Shown here in pieces: positions 1-6,566 of a DNA stretch of 9,183 bases. Source of the DNA: Bacteroidetes bacterium UBA3022. GTDB lineage: Bacteria; Bacteroidota; Bacteroidia; Chitinophagales; BACL12. Location of the stretch: NCBI GenBank assembly GCA_002346225.1, contig DDYY01000044.1:1-9183 (forward strand), given 5' to 3'. How positions within the stretch are numbered: the first letter of the stretch is position 1; every line of letters begins with the position of its first letter. The notes beneath the pieces are model-generated. The model saw nothing but the letters and a program-made list of their open reading frames with translations. It ran no database searches and had not been told where the DNA came from. The translations under genes and the position numbers were made by a program.

Positions 1-625
1 AGTAAGTCTTTACTTCCAGTAAGGGGTGGTGCAGTGGCCCGGCGTAGATGTCGTTGCTGTGGTACAGCATACGGGCACCGGAAGCCTCCACCGATTCCAG
101 GGTAAATTCGTAAAGAGTAGGGTCATCGGTTTTTAAATGAACCACGGCATCTTTGGCGCAGCACGCACGGTAGATATTTATAAACCGTTCACTGGTCAGC
201 CGCTGCTGGCTTTTGCTCGGACGAAGATGCGGGTCAGGGAAAGTAACCCATATTTCATGTACCTCTCCGGGCGCAAAAAAGTAGGGGAGAAAAAATATTT
301 CTGTCCGCAGAAAAGCTGCGTTATGCCGACCCTCTTCCAGCGCCTGAGCTGCTCCGTTGTGCAAGCGGTTGCCCTTAATATCAATGCCGATAAAATTCTT
401 TTCGGGATATGCAGCGGCCATGGCATTGGTATATTCGCCTTTGCCGCAAGCCAGTTCCAGCACTATCGGTTGATCATTGCCAAACATGAGTTCGCCCCAT
501 TTGCCTTTTATCGCTACAGCTTTTCCATCCTTGTCCATGGCAGTGGGCTGAGCATGCGACCAGTTTTGCAATACATTGGGGAATGTGCCAATGGCTGCAA
601 ACTTCTCCATTTTACTCTTGCTCAT
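1..625 (-). CDS. trmB: tRNA (guanine-N7)-methyltransferase TrmB, 3' end cut by window
   Basis: Read on the minus strand, the frame is open from ATG at 625-623 to the window edge (208 residues, no stop). The family is usually about 210-240 residues, so only a short C-terminus is missing. It encodes a cytoplasmic SAM-dependent enzyme that makes m7G at position 46 of the tRNA variable loop. Seen in the sequence: the SAM-binding motif I ELACGKGEY (E57 to Y65), motif GIDIKGNR (80-87) where D82 would contact SAM, and the TrmB signature FPDP (129-132) followed by the RLTSERF stretch typical of the family, then HLKTDDPTLYEF, matching the conserved HLKTD motif. A second in-frame ATG lies at 610-608 (M6 of MSKSKMEKF). 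The first ATG is preferred because of its promoter spacing, but the second would also give an intact domain. The gene is divergent from nhaC and shares an 82-base intergenic region with it. Confidence 0.93.
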   Translation of the reverse strand, partial: MSKSKMEKFAAIGTFPNVLQNWSHAQPTAMDKDGKAVAIKGKWGELMFGNDQPIVLELACGKGEYTNAMAAAYPEKNFIGIDIKGNRLHNGAAQALEEGRHNAAFLRTEIFFLPYFFAPGEVHEIWVTFPDPHLRPSKSQQRLTSERFINIYRACCAKDAVVHLKTDDPTLYEFTLESVEASGARMLYHSNDIYAGPLHHPLLEVKTY

Positions 626-629
626 TCCG

Positions 630-637
630 CAAAAATA
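630..637 (-). promoter_or_regulatory. Bacteroidota-type -7 promoter box of trmB (TATTTTTG)
   Basis: Read on the minus strand, 637 to 630 is TATTTTTG, a perfect match to the Bacteroidota sigma consensus TAnnTTTG. A possible -33 TTG lies at 663-661, with a 23-base spacer, slightly longer than the usual 19-21. Only four bases (CGGA) separate the box from the trmB ATG at 625, so transcription would begin at or next to the start codon. If so, trmB mRNA is leaderless, or ATG 610 is used with a leader of about 15 bases. This is inferred from sequence only. Confidence 0.45.
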
Positions 638-645
638 CCAACCTG

Positions 646-663
646 TTGACAATCTAAGGTCAA
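646..663. repeat. Short inverted repeat TTGAC-N8-GTCAA in the divergent trmB/nhaC gap
   Basis: TTGAC at 646-650 and GTCAA at 659-663 form a perfect 5-base inverted repeat around an 8-base spacer. It lies in the 82-base region between the divergent trmB and nhaC starts, and its right arm covers the possible -33 TTG of the trmB promoter. The geometry suits a dimeric regulator's operator, but arms of five bases can arise by chance. No regulator gene is next to it. Confidence 0.25.
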
Positions 664-707
664 TACGCAGGAAACCTGTATTTTGGCAGACCGAAAACGA
701 AAGCTAC

Positions 708-2192
708 ATGGAAGACAAAATACATCCGGATGCGAAGGAGCCCTCACTCTTGCAGGCTTTGTTTCCCATCTTAGTGTTGATAGTATTACTGGTGCTGAAT
801 GTGATGTTCTTTGGGGATATGGCTACTTCCGGGGCCAACCAAATCGCCCTTTTGTTGTCTGCAGCTGTAGCCAGTGTAATAGGTATTATGCTGAAAGTTC
901 CCATGAAACATATGTTGGACAGCATGGTATACAGTATTCTTTCGGCTATGAGCGCCATACTCATACTCTTGCTGATAGGCGCGTTGGCGGGTACCTGGAT
1001 GCTGAGCGGTGTCATTCCCGCTATGATTTACTACGGCTTGCAAATCCTTGACCCTTCCATATTTCTGGTCGCAAGTTGCGTGGTATGTGCGGTGGTTTCG
1101 CTGGCAACAGGTAGCTCCTGGGGTACAGTCGCTACCGTAGGCATAGCGCTGCTGGGCATAGGACAGGCAATGGGCTTGCACGATGGACTGATAGCCGGAG
1201 CCATTATCTCCGGGGCTTATTTTGGCGATAAAATGTCGCCGATGAGCGATACCACCAATCTGGCACCAGCAATGGCCGGCACAGATTTGTTCACGCATAT
1301 ACGCTATATGGTGTGGACTACAGTTCCTTCCATGCTCATTACTTTAGTTATATTTTTATGTATTGGTTTTTTCCGGGTGCCTGCTGTCTCTCCTGAAAAG
1401 ATGCAGCAACTCGGCGACTCCATCCACGCTAGTTTTAACATCAATATTTTGTTATTCATTGCGCCGGCACTGGTCATCTTTATGATTATCCGGAAATACG
1501 ATGCTATCGCAGCCTTGCTGGCAGGTGCAGTTGTTGGTGGCGTATTGGCTGTTATCTTTCAACCGGATATTGTGGCTGTTGTCGCCGGTGGAGAGGGGAA
1601 TTATGCGCAATTATCGTACATGGCAGTTGTCAAGGCAATGTCTACTTCCATCTCCATTCCAAACGAGGACCCGGTAGCTGCCGACTTGCTTTCTGCAAGG
1701 GGTATGGAAGGAATGCTGAATACCATCTGGCTGATTATCTGTGCCATGAGCTTCGGAGGTGTGATGGAAAGTGTAGGTCTGCTTCAGCGCATTACCCAGC
1801 CACTGGTGAAAAAGGCAAAAACAACCGGCTCGCTGATTGCCACCACCGCAGCCAGCAGCATATTTATCAACGTTACAGCCGCCGATCAATACCTGGCCAT
1901 TGTGGTACCCGGAAGAATGTATGCTTCCACCTTTAAGAAGAGGGGACTGGCACCACAGAACCTGAGCAGGACCCTGGAAGATGCCGGTACCGTGACTTCT
2001 GTTCTTATTCCCTGGAATACCTGCGGAGCCACCCAAGCGGGCGTGCTGGGGGTAGCCACCGGCGTTTACCTTCCTTTTTGTTTTTTTAATATTATCAGTC
2101 CGATGATGACGGTGCTGTACGGTTATCTCAATATTAAGATAGCCCGAATACCCATAGCAACAGAGGGTGTTCCGGAGACCATCAATAAGTAG
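708..2192 (+). CDS. nhaC: NhaC-family Na+/H+ antiporter
   Basis: 494-residue, strongly hydrophobic inner-membrane protein with about 11-13 membrane segments, in the usual length range for NhaC (450-540). It exchanges cytoplasmic Na+ for external H+, for pH and sodium homeostasis. Diagnostic motifs: SSWGTVATVGIALLGIG, then GAIISGAYFGDKMSPMSDTTNLAPA, where D174 of GDKMSP and D181 of SDTTN are the conserved acidic residues of the family's core. The second half repeats the theme (SSIFINVTAADQYLAIVVPGRM, then LIPWNTCGA), as expected for an inverted-repeat transporter fold. The frame is open upstream to 576, but that extension (LLLLIPQKYQPVDNLRS...) overlaps trmB on the other strand and looks non-coding. 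ATG 708 (MEDKIHPDAKEPSLLQALFP) gives the normal short cytoplasmic N-terminus before TM1. No Shine-Dalgarno is visible. A POT transporter follows after 42 bases, so the two are probably co-transcribed. Substrate preference (Na+, Li+, or malate/lactate exchange as in some relatives) cannot be read from sequence. Confidence 0.9.
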   Translation: MEDKIHPDAKEPSLLQALFPILVLIVLLVLNVMFFGDMATSGANQIALLLSAAVASVIGIMLKVPMKHMLDSMVYSILSAMSAILILLLIGALAGTWMLSGVIPAMIYYGLQILDPSIFLVASCVVCAVVSLATGSSWGTVATVGIALLGIGQAMGLHDGLIAGAIISGAYFGDKMSPMSDTTNLAPAMAGTDLFTHIRYMVWTTVPSMLITLVIFLCIGFFRVPAVSPEKMQQLGDSIHASFNINILLFIAPALVIFMIIRKYDAIAALLAGAVVGGVLAVIFQPDIVAVVAGGEGNYAQLSYMAVVKAMSTSISIPNEDPVAADLLSARGMEGMLNTIWLIICAMSFGGVMESVGLLQRITQPLVKKAKTTGSLIATTAASSIFINVTAADQYLAIVVPGRMYASTFKKRGLAPQNLSRTLEDAGTVTSVLIPWNTCGATQAGVLGVATGVYLPFCFFNIISPMMTVLYGYLNIKIARIPIATEGVPETINK

Positions 2193-2234
2193 GAGATTAT
2201 ATAATAATTATTTTAACATAAAAAATGCAACGCT

Positions 2235-3965
2235 ATGTCAGAAATTAAGCAAGCCAGTCATCCTAAGGGATTGTACGTGCTGTTCTTCACTGAGATGTGG
2301 GAGCGCTTCGGATATTACCTGATGCTGGGAATTTTTTCCCTCTATATGCTCGATAGTCTCGAGAATGGAGGAATGGGATTTTCAGGGCAGAAGAAGTCGG
2401 ATATCTACGGTACTTACATCGGGCTGGTCTACCTCACACCTTTTATCGGGGGCTTGCTGGCCGACAGAATTTTAGGATACAGGAGGTCCATTTTTATGGG
2501 TGGAGCCCTGATGGCTGCCGGTTATCTGGGATTGTCCATACACAATGAAACAGCCTTTTATGTTTCGCTGTTGCTGGTAATCCTGGGAAATGGCTTCTTC
2601 AAACCGAATATCTCCACATTAGTAGGTAACTTATACAATAATCCTAAATACATAGCCAATAAGGATGCGGGGTATAATATCTTCTACATGGGTATCAACG
2701 TCGGTGCCTTTGTCTGTAATTTTGTTGCCGCCTACATGCGCATCAATTACGGATGGGGATACGCTTTCGCCGCAGCGGGAATAGGTATGATCATCGGTCT
2801 CATCGTTTTTGCAGCCGGAACAAGGCATGTGAGGGAAGCCGATGTGCTGAAACCTGTCAAACCGGGCGACATGGGTACAGGACGTATTCTGGGTGTTACC
2901 ATACTTCCCATGTTTATTTTCGGCCTTATAGGCTATTTCCTGAAAGGTGTGACAGGTGTTGATAATCCGCATGGCAACATTCTGGGAACCGATACCAATG
3001 ATGCCTTCATTTTCGGGTGCGTGCCCATCATAGCGTTTTTCCTGTACCTCATGGTGAAATCTGACAAGGAGGACAGAGCACCTATTGCAGCATTGTTGTC
3101 GGTATATGGTTGTATCGTCATTTTCTGGGCGGTATTCCACCAGAATGGAGATGCACTTACGGTGTGGGCGGAAGAATACAGCGATCGTGAAATGCCTGCA
3201 GTGGTCGCCAAACCGGCAGATGCTATAGGCATGGCTCAGACGGTCACCAATTATGAAGAACTGAGCTGGTCGGAAGAGGAATTCACAGTGTATATCGACA
3301 GCCTCAAAGGGGAAGCTGCATTGCTGGAATCCGGTTCCGATGCCTCCAAAGAATTGAATGGTAAAATTGGCAACCTCGAAACCTCCAGAAAATATTTCGA
3401 AAACTTACCCGCCACCGATCAACCGGCACAAGGTAAAGACCTCAAACTGGTATCTACGGAAATTTACCAGAGCATCAATCCATTTTGGGTTATTGTTCTT
3501 ACTCCACTGGTGGTAGGTGTCTTTGGCTTTTTACGTCGCCGGAAACGCGAGCCCACCACACCGGCCAAAATTGCCATCGGTTTGGTCATCACCGCCCTTT
3601 CTGCCCTGGTTATGGTGATGGCAGTGAAATCTACCAATATTGAAAGTGATAAAGCCAGCAGCCTGTGGCTCATTGCTACCTACGGCGTAATTACCATTGG
3701 GGAGCTCTGTCTGAGCCCCATGGGACTATCGCTGGTTTCCAAGCTGTCTCCCCCAAGGCTGACCGCTTTGATGATGGGTGGATTTTTCCTTTCCACTTCG
3801 GTAGGTAATAAACTGGCAGGGATTCTGTCCAGTAACTTTGAAGCAACAGAGAATAAAGGGGGCTTCTTCCTCACCAACTTCGCACTTGTAATGATTGCCG
3901 CAGTCATGATGTTTCTGCTGCTGCGCTGGCTGAACAGAGTGATGCGGGAAAAAGGCGTGGTCTGA
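2235..3965 (+). CDS. Divergent POT/PTR-family MFS transporter (POT1)
   Basis: 576-residue inner-membrane protein of the proton-coupled oligopeptide transporter family. Family marks: E20-x-x-E23-R24-F25-x-Y27-Y28 in TM1 (the ExxERFxYY proton-coupling motif), GNGFFKPNISTLVGNLY in TM4 with K123 matching the conserved lysine, and GELCLSPMGLS in TM10 with E490. Two normally important residues differ. The TM1 position that is Arg in many POTs (R43 in Geobacillus GkPOT) is L31, and the TM7 Glu that pairs with it (E310 in GkPOT) is H302 in FWAVFHQNG. A hydrophilic segment of about 107 residues (306-412) lies between TM7 and TM8, on the predicted periplasmic side. POT2 has only about 22 there. The substrate may therefore not be ordinary di/tripeptides. 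ATG 2235 is chosen because an upstream ATG at 2225 is out of frame and soon stops. The gene follows nhaC by 42 AT-rich bases with no clear promoter, and ends at a strong terminator. POT membership is firm; the substrate is unknown. Confidence 0.9.
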   Translation: MSEIKQASHPKGLYVLFFTEMWERFGYYLMLGIFSLYMLDSLENGGMGFSGQKKSDIYGTYIGLVYLTPFIGGLLADRILGYRRSIFMGGALMAAGYLGLSIHNETAFYVSLLLVILGNGFFKPNISTLVGNLYNNPKYIANKDAGYNIFYMGINVGAFVCNFVAAYMRINYGWGYAFAAAGIGMIIGLIVFAAGTRHVREADVLKPVKPGDMGTGRILGVTILPMFIFGLIGYFLKGVTGVDNPHGNILGTDTNDAFIFGCVPIIAFFLYLMVKSDKEDRAPIAALLSVYGCIVIFWAVFHQNGDALTVWAEEYSDREMPAVVAKPADAIGMAQTVTNYEELSWSEEEFTVYIDSLKGEAALLESGSDASKELNGKIGNLETSRKYFENLPATDQPAQGKDLKLVSTEIYQSINPFWVIVLTPLVVGVFGFLRRRKREPTTPAKIAIGLVITALSALVMVMAVKSTNIESDKASSLWLIATYGVITIGELCLSPMGLSLVSKLSPPRLTALMMGGFFLSTSVGNKLAGILSSNFEATENKGGFFLTNFALVMIAAVMMFLLLRWLNRVMREKGVV

Positions 3966-3994
3966 GAGCCCTGAAGCTTTAGTATACCATTGAC

Positions 3995-4027
3995 TGGCCG
4001 GCATGAAATTGTGCCGGCCATTTTTTT
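3995..4027 (+). terminator. Rho-independent terminator after POT1
   Basis: A perfect 9-bp stem, TGGCCGGCA (3995-4003) with TGCCGGCCA (4012-4020), encloses an 8-base loop and is followed at once by seven T (4021-4027). It lies 30 bases after the POT1 stop and should end the nhaC-POT1 transcript and separate it from POT2. The stem is symmetric but the T-tract is only on the plus side, so it points plus-ward. Confidence 0.93.
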
Positions 4028-4086
4028 ACTCCTGACAGCTGGAGTTACTGCCATTTTGATAAGCGGATAGCTTTCGAAAATCCTTT

Positions 4087-4094
4087 TATCTTTA
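4087..4094 (+). promoter_or_regulatory. Weak -7-like box upstream of POT2 (TATCTTTA)
   Basis: Because POT1 ends in a strong terminator, POT2 should have its own promoter in 4028-4147. The best candidate is TATCTTTA at 4087-4094, one mismatch from TAnnTTTG, leaving 53 bases before the ATG. No TTG at the right spacing is found: TTTTG at 4054-4058 is 28 bases upstream, too far. The call is weak. The rest of the 182-base gap shows nothing else I can name. Confidence 0.25.
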
Positions 4095-4147
4095 GCGGTG
4101 CCTTTGCAGAAGGCAGTATTGGTTTTTCACTGTAAAACAAACCTTAT

Positions 4148-5683
4148 ATGAGCAATCCGCACACCCTGGAGGAACTTCAGGATTTTAAAGGAAAGTATCC
4201 CAAGCAGATATGGTATCTGTTCTTCAGCGAGATGTGGGAACGTTTCAGTTTCTACGGCATGAGAGGTATGCTTACCTACTTCATGATCACACAGCTGATG
4301 ATGGACGATGCAGTAGCCAACCTGCAGTACGGTGCTACCCAGGCATTCGTGTATGCCTTCACTTTCATCGGCGGGTTATTTGCAGATAAAATCCTCGGCT
4401 TCCGCAAGTCGCTATTCTGGGGTGGACTGCTGATGATTATTGGCAGTATGATTCTGGCTGCAGATCCGCATAGGTTCTTTTTCCTCGGTATCAGCTTCAA
4501 CATCATAGGTACCGGTTTCTTCAAACCCAATATCTCTACCATGGTGGGAGCCTTGTACAAAGACGGTGACTATCGCAGAGATGCGGGTTTCTCCCTCTTC
4601 TACTCCGGTATTAATATCGGTGCCCTGTTGGGTGGCTATTTCTGTATCTCTATCGGAAAAGGCACCATGCTCGGTAATGTGGTTCCCGAAGCGCTTACCT
4701 GGAACGTAGCCTTCGGACTGGTAGCCGTAGTGATGACCATCAGCTTGCTCACATTTGTATATACAAGGAATACAATGGCCACCATCGGCCTTTCGCCATT
4801 GCGCGATATTACCAAGCCGGGCAATACCATTATCGCATCTAAAAAATGGTATGAGTATGCTGTATATGCCGGTGGTTTGATTTCCATCCCAATTATTATG
4901 AAAATGGTGGCTACGCCCCGCTACGTCGATTATTTCATGTACATCGTTGGTCCTGCCAGTTTGCTGTACCTGTTCTACGAAATGACGAAACATTCGGCAG
5001 CAGAGGTGAAGCGATTGTTTGCAGCACTTTTATTCATTGTATTCTCGGTTATTTTCTGGGCAATTTTCGAACAGGCAGGCGGCTCGCTTACCATCTTCGC
5101 AGCCAATAATCTGGACAATACCTTGCTGGGAGTCATCAAGCTGGATCCCAACGGTGTCAATAATGCGGCCAACTCCCTTTTCGTAATCATCTTCGCGCCG
5201 ATTATCGGTATTGTATGGATTGCGATGGCCAGAAAGAAACTCGAACCCAATACCGTAGTCAAATTTGGACTCGGCTTCCTGTTCCTCGGACTGGCTTTTT
5301 ATACTTTCTATGCCACGCGCTTTTTCGCCAATGCGGAAGGTATCGCCTCGCTGGATGTATTCACCCTCGCTTACTTTATAGTTACGCTGGGTGAGTTATG
5401 CTTGTCGCCCATCGGGCTGTCGGCCATGACCAAATTATCCCCCGGTCGCTTACAGGGTCTGATGATGGGTATGTGGTTCCTGGCTTCAGCTTATGGTCAG
5501 TATGTGGCCGGATTGTTCGGTGCCAGCATCGCTTCCGATATGGCGGCTGTAACACCTGCTGAGAAGCTGATAGTGTACACCGAAGGCTATAAAGACATGG
5601 CTATATACGCGGTAGTAGCGGGTGTCATATTGATTGTAATTGCACCTTTTGTGCGCAAACGCTTAATGGGACATGTTCATTAA
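4148..5683 (+). CDS. POT/PTR-family proton-coupled di/tripeptide transporter (POT2)
   Basis: 511-residue inner-membrane protein of normal POT length, importing di- and tripeptides with protons. All key family residues are visible: E28-x-x-E31-R32-F33-S-F-Y36-GM-R39 in TM1 (the proton-coupling motif plus the conserved Arg), GTGFFKPNISTMVGALY in TM4 with K126, FWAIFEQAGGSLT in TM7 with E308, and GELCLSPIGLS in TM10 with E416. It is therefore a conventional member, unlike its neighbour POT1, with which it shares the family motifs as an old tandem paralogue. The TM7-TM8 loop is short (about residues 320-341). The protein ends in a basic stretch (VRKRLMGHVH), as expected for a cytoplasmic C-terminus. 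ATG 4148 gives the usual 20-odd residue N-terminus before TM1. No Shine-Dalgarno is present. It lies between two strong terminators, so it is probably a single-gene transcription unit. Similar to DtpT-type proteins; exact peptide preference is not readable. Confidence 0.94.
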   Translation: MSNPHTLEELQDFKGKYPKQIWYLFFSEMWERFSFYGMRGMLTYFMITQLMMDDAVANLQYGATQAFVYAFTFIGGLFADKILGFRKSLFWGGLLMIIGSMILAADPHRFFFLGISFNIIGTGFFKPNISTMVGALYKDGDYRRDAGFSLFYSGINIGALLGGYFCISIGKGTMLGNVVPEALTWNVAFGLVAVVMTISLLTFVYTRNTMATIGLSPLRDITKPGNTIIASKKWYEYAVYAGGLISIPIIMKMVATPRYVDYFMYIVGPASLLYLFYEMTKHSAAEVKRLFAALLFIVFSVIFWAIFEQAGGSLTIFAANNLDNTLLGVIKLDPNGVNNAANSLFVIIFAPIIGIVWIAMARKKLEPNTVVKFGLGFLFLGLAFYTFYATRFFANAEGIASLDVFTLAYFIVTLGELCLSPIGLSAMTKLSPGRLQGLMMGMWFLASAYGQYVAGLFGASIASDMAAVTPAEKLIVYTEGYKDMAIYAVVAGVILIVIAPFVRKRLMGHVH

Positions 5684-5719
5684 GGCTGTGTGCGCACCAT
5701 CACATATAAATTGAATTGT

Positions 5720-5750
5720 AGCGCAGATCTTTGTATCTGCGCTTTTTTTT
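5720..5750 (+). terminator. Rho-independent terminator after POT2, abutting the next start codon
   Basis: A perfect 9-bp stem, AGCGCAGAT (5720-5728) with ATCTGCGCT (5735-5743), has a 6-base loop (CTTTGT) and a run of eight T (5743-5750, the first paired with A5720). It lies 36 bases past the POT2 stop. The final T is directly followed by the ATG at 5751 of the TauE-like gene, so the hairpin occupies the whole ribosome-binding region of that gene. Confidence 0.92.
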
Positions 5751-6566
5751 ATGGAGTTATTAGAAATATTCGGATACGTTGGTGCCCTGTTCATGGGCCT
5801 TACACTTGGATTGCTGGGAGCAGGGGGTAGTATCCTAACGGTTCCGGTTCTGTATTACCTGTTTCAGGTGGATGCGGTGCTGAGTACTGCCTATTCCCTG
5901 TTTATTGTAGGTATAACAGCGCTGGCCGGTGCCGTTCCCAATATGCGGAAGGGGTTGGTGAATTACCGCATCGCCATTTTATTTGCCATTCCATCCCTGA
6001 TTGCAGTCTACCTCGCACGGGCTTTCATTGTTCCGGCTATCCCGGCATCGCTGACTACTATCGGCAGCCTGGAGATTACCAAAGACATTGCCATACTCGT
6101 ATTCTTTGCCATTATCATGTTGCTGGCAGCCTGGAGCATGTTGCGCAATGGTCGCAAGGAAGAAGCAGAAACTCAGTTACATTCCCACAGCAGAAATTAC
6201 ATGCTCATTCTCCTGGAAGGACTCGTGGTGGGTTTGATTACAGGTATTGTAGGTGCAGGTGGTGGCTTTCTCATTATTCCTGCGCTGGTTATTCTGGGTA
6301 AAGTACCCATGAAGCTGGCTGTAGGCACCTCCTTGTTGATTATTGCTATTAAATCCATTATCGGATTCATGGGCGACGTGCAAAGCGGTCAGGATATCGA
6401 CTGGATTTTTCTCGCCCTCTTTACCTCTATAACAGTGGTAGGGATTCTCATTGGCACGTGGATGAGTAATTTTGTGGAAGGAAAGAAACTAAAAGTGGCA
6501 TTTGGTTGGTTTGTATTAGCGATGGGTGTCTACATTATCATCAAAGAATTGTTCCTGGATGCCTGA
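5751..6566 (+). CDS. TauE/SafE-family (DUF81) sulfite/sulfur-anion exporter-like protein
   Basis: 271-residue inner-membrane protein with about eight membrane segments, the usual size for TauE/SafE proteins, which are thought to export sulfite, sulfoacetate or other anions. The internal duplication of the family is plain: LGLLGAGGSILTVPVLYYL (glycine motif G23-A-G-G26) in the first half and TGIVGAGGGFLIIPALVIL (G168-A-G-G-G172) in the second, each followed by hydrophobic helices. A polar linker rich in Arg, Glu and His (NGRKEEAETQLHSHSRN) joins the halves. ATG 5751 is kept because MELLEIFGYVGALFMGLTLG is a normal family N-terminus and the next Met (residue 15) would cut into TM1. This start has no ribosome-binding site: the base before it is the last T of the POT2 terminator. 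The gene overlaps the rhodanese gene by 8 bases, which suggests a shared transcript and a sulfur-related role. The transported ion is inferred, not shown. Confidence 0.87.
   Translation: MELLEIFGYVGALFMGLTLGLLGAGGSILTVPVLYYLFQVDAVLSTAYSLFIVGITALAGAVPNMRKGLVNYRIAILFAIPSLIAVYLARAFIVPAIPASLTTIGSLEITKDIAILVFFAIIMLLAAWSMLRNGRKEEAETQLHSHSRNYMLILLEGLVVGLITGIVGAGGGFLIIPALVILGKVPMKLAVGTSLLIIAIKSIIGFMGDVQSGQDIDWIFLALFTSITVVGILIGTWMSNFVEGKKLKVAFGWFVLAMGVYIIIKELFLDA

Noticed and set aside
137..649. Plus-strand open frame of 170 codons opposite trmB
   Set aside because: It lies antisense and in the same codon register as trmB, which has clear family motifs. The plus translation resembles no protein and only mirrors the codon bias of trmB.
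679..685. TATTTTG as the nhaC -7 promoter box
   Set aside because: It has one base between TA and TTTG instead of two, and the nearest upstream TTG (646-648) is 30 bases away, well outside the usual spacing.
576..707. N-terminal extension of nhaC to an upstream ATG at 576
   Set aside because: It would overlap the trmB coding region on the other strand, cover the trmB promoter and add 44 residues unlike NhaC. ATG 708 gives a normal N-terminus.
2191..2195. AGGAG after the nhaC stop as a Shine-Dalgarno for POT1
   Set aside because: It is 39 bases before the POT1 ATG, far beyond the usual 5-10, and Bacteroidota rarely use such sites.
4412..4993. Minus-strand open frame of 193 codons inside POT2
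   Set aside because: The translation is rich in His, Gln and Gly with no domain pattern, and the plus strand carries an intact POT transporter. It is a shadow frame. The same holds for minus-strand frames at 786-1298, 1611-2036 and 2631-3140.
5690..5697. GTGCGCAC palindrome after POT2
   Set aside because: An 8-base perfect palindrome occurs by chance often enough, and it has no partner site. The true terminator is the separate hairpin at 5720-5750.
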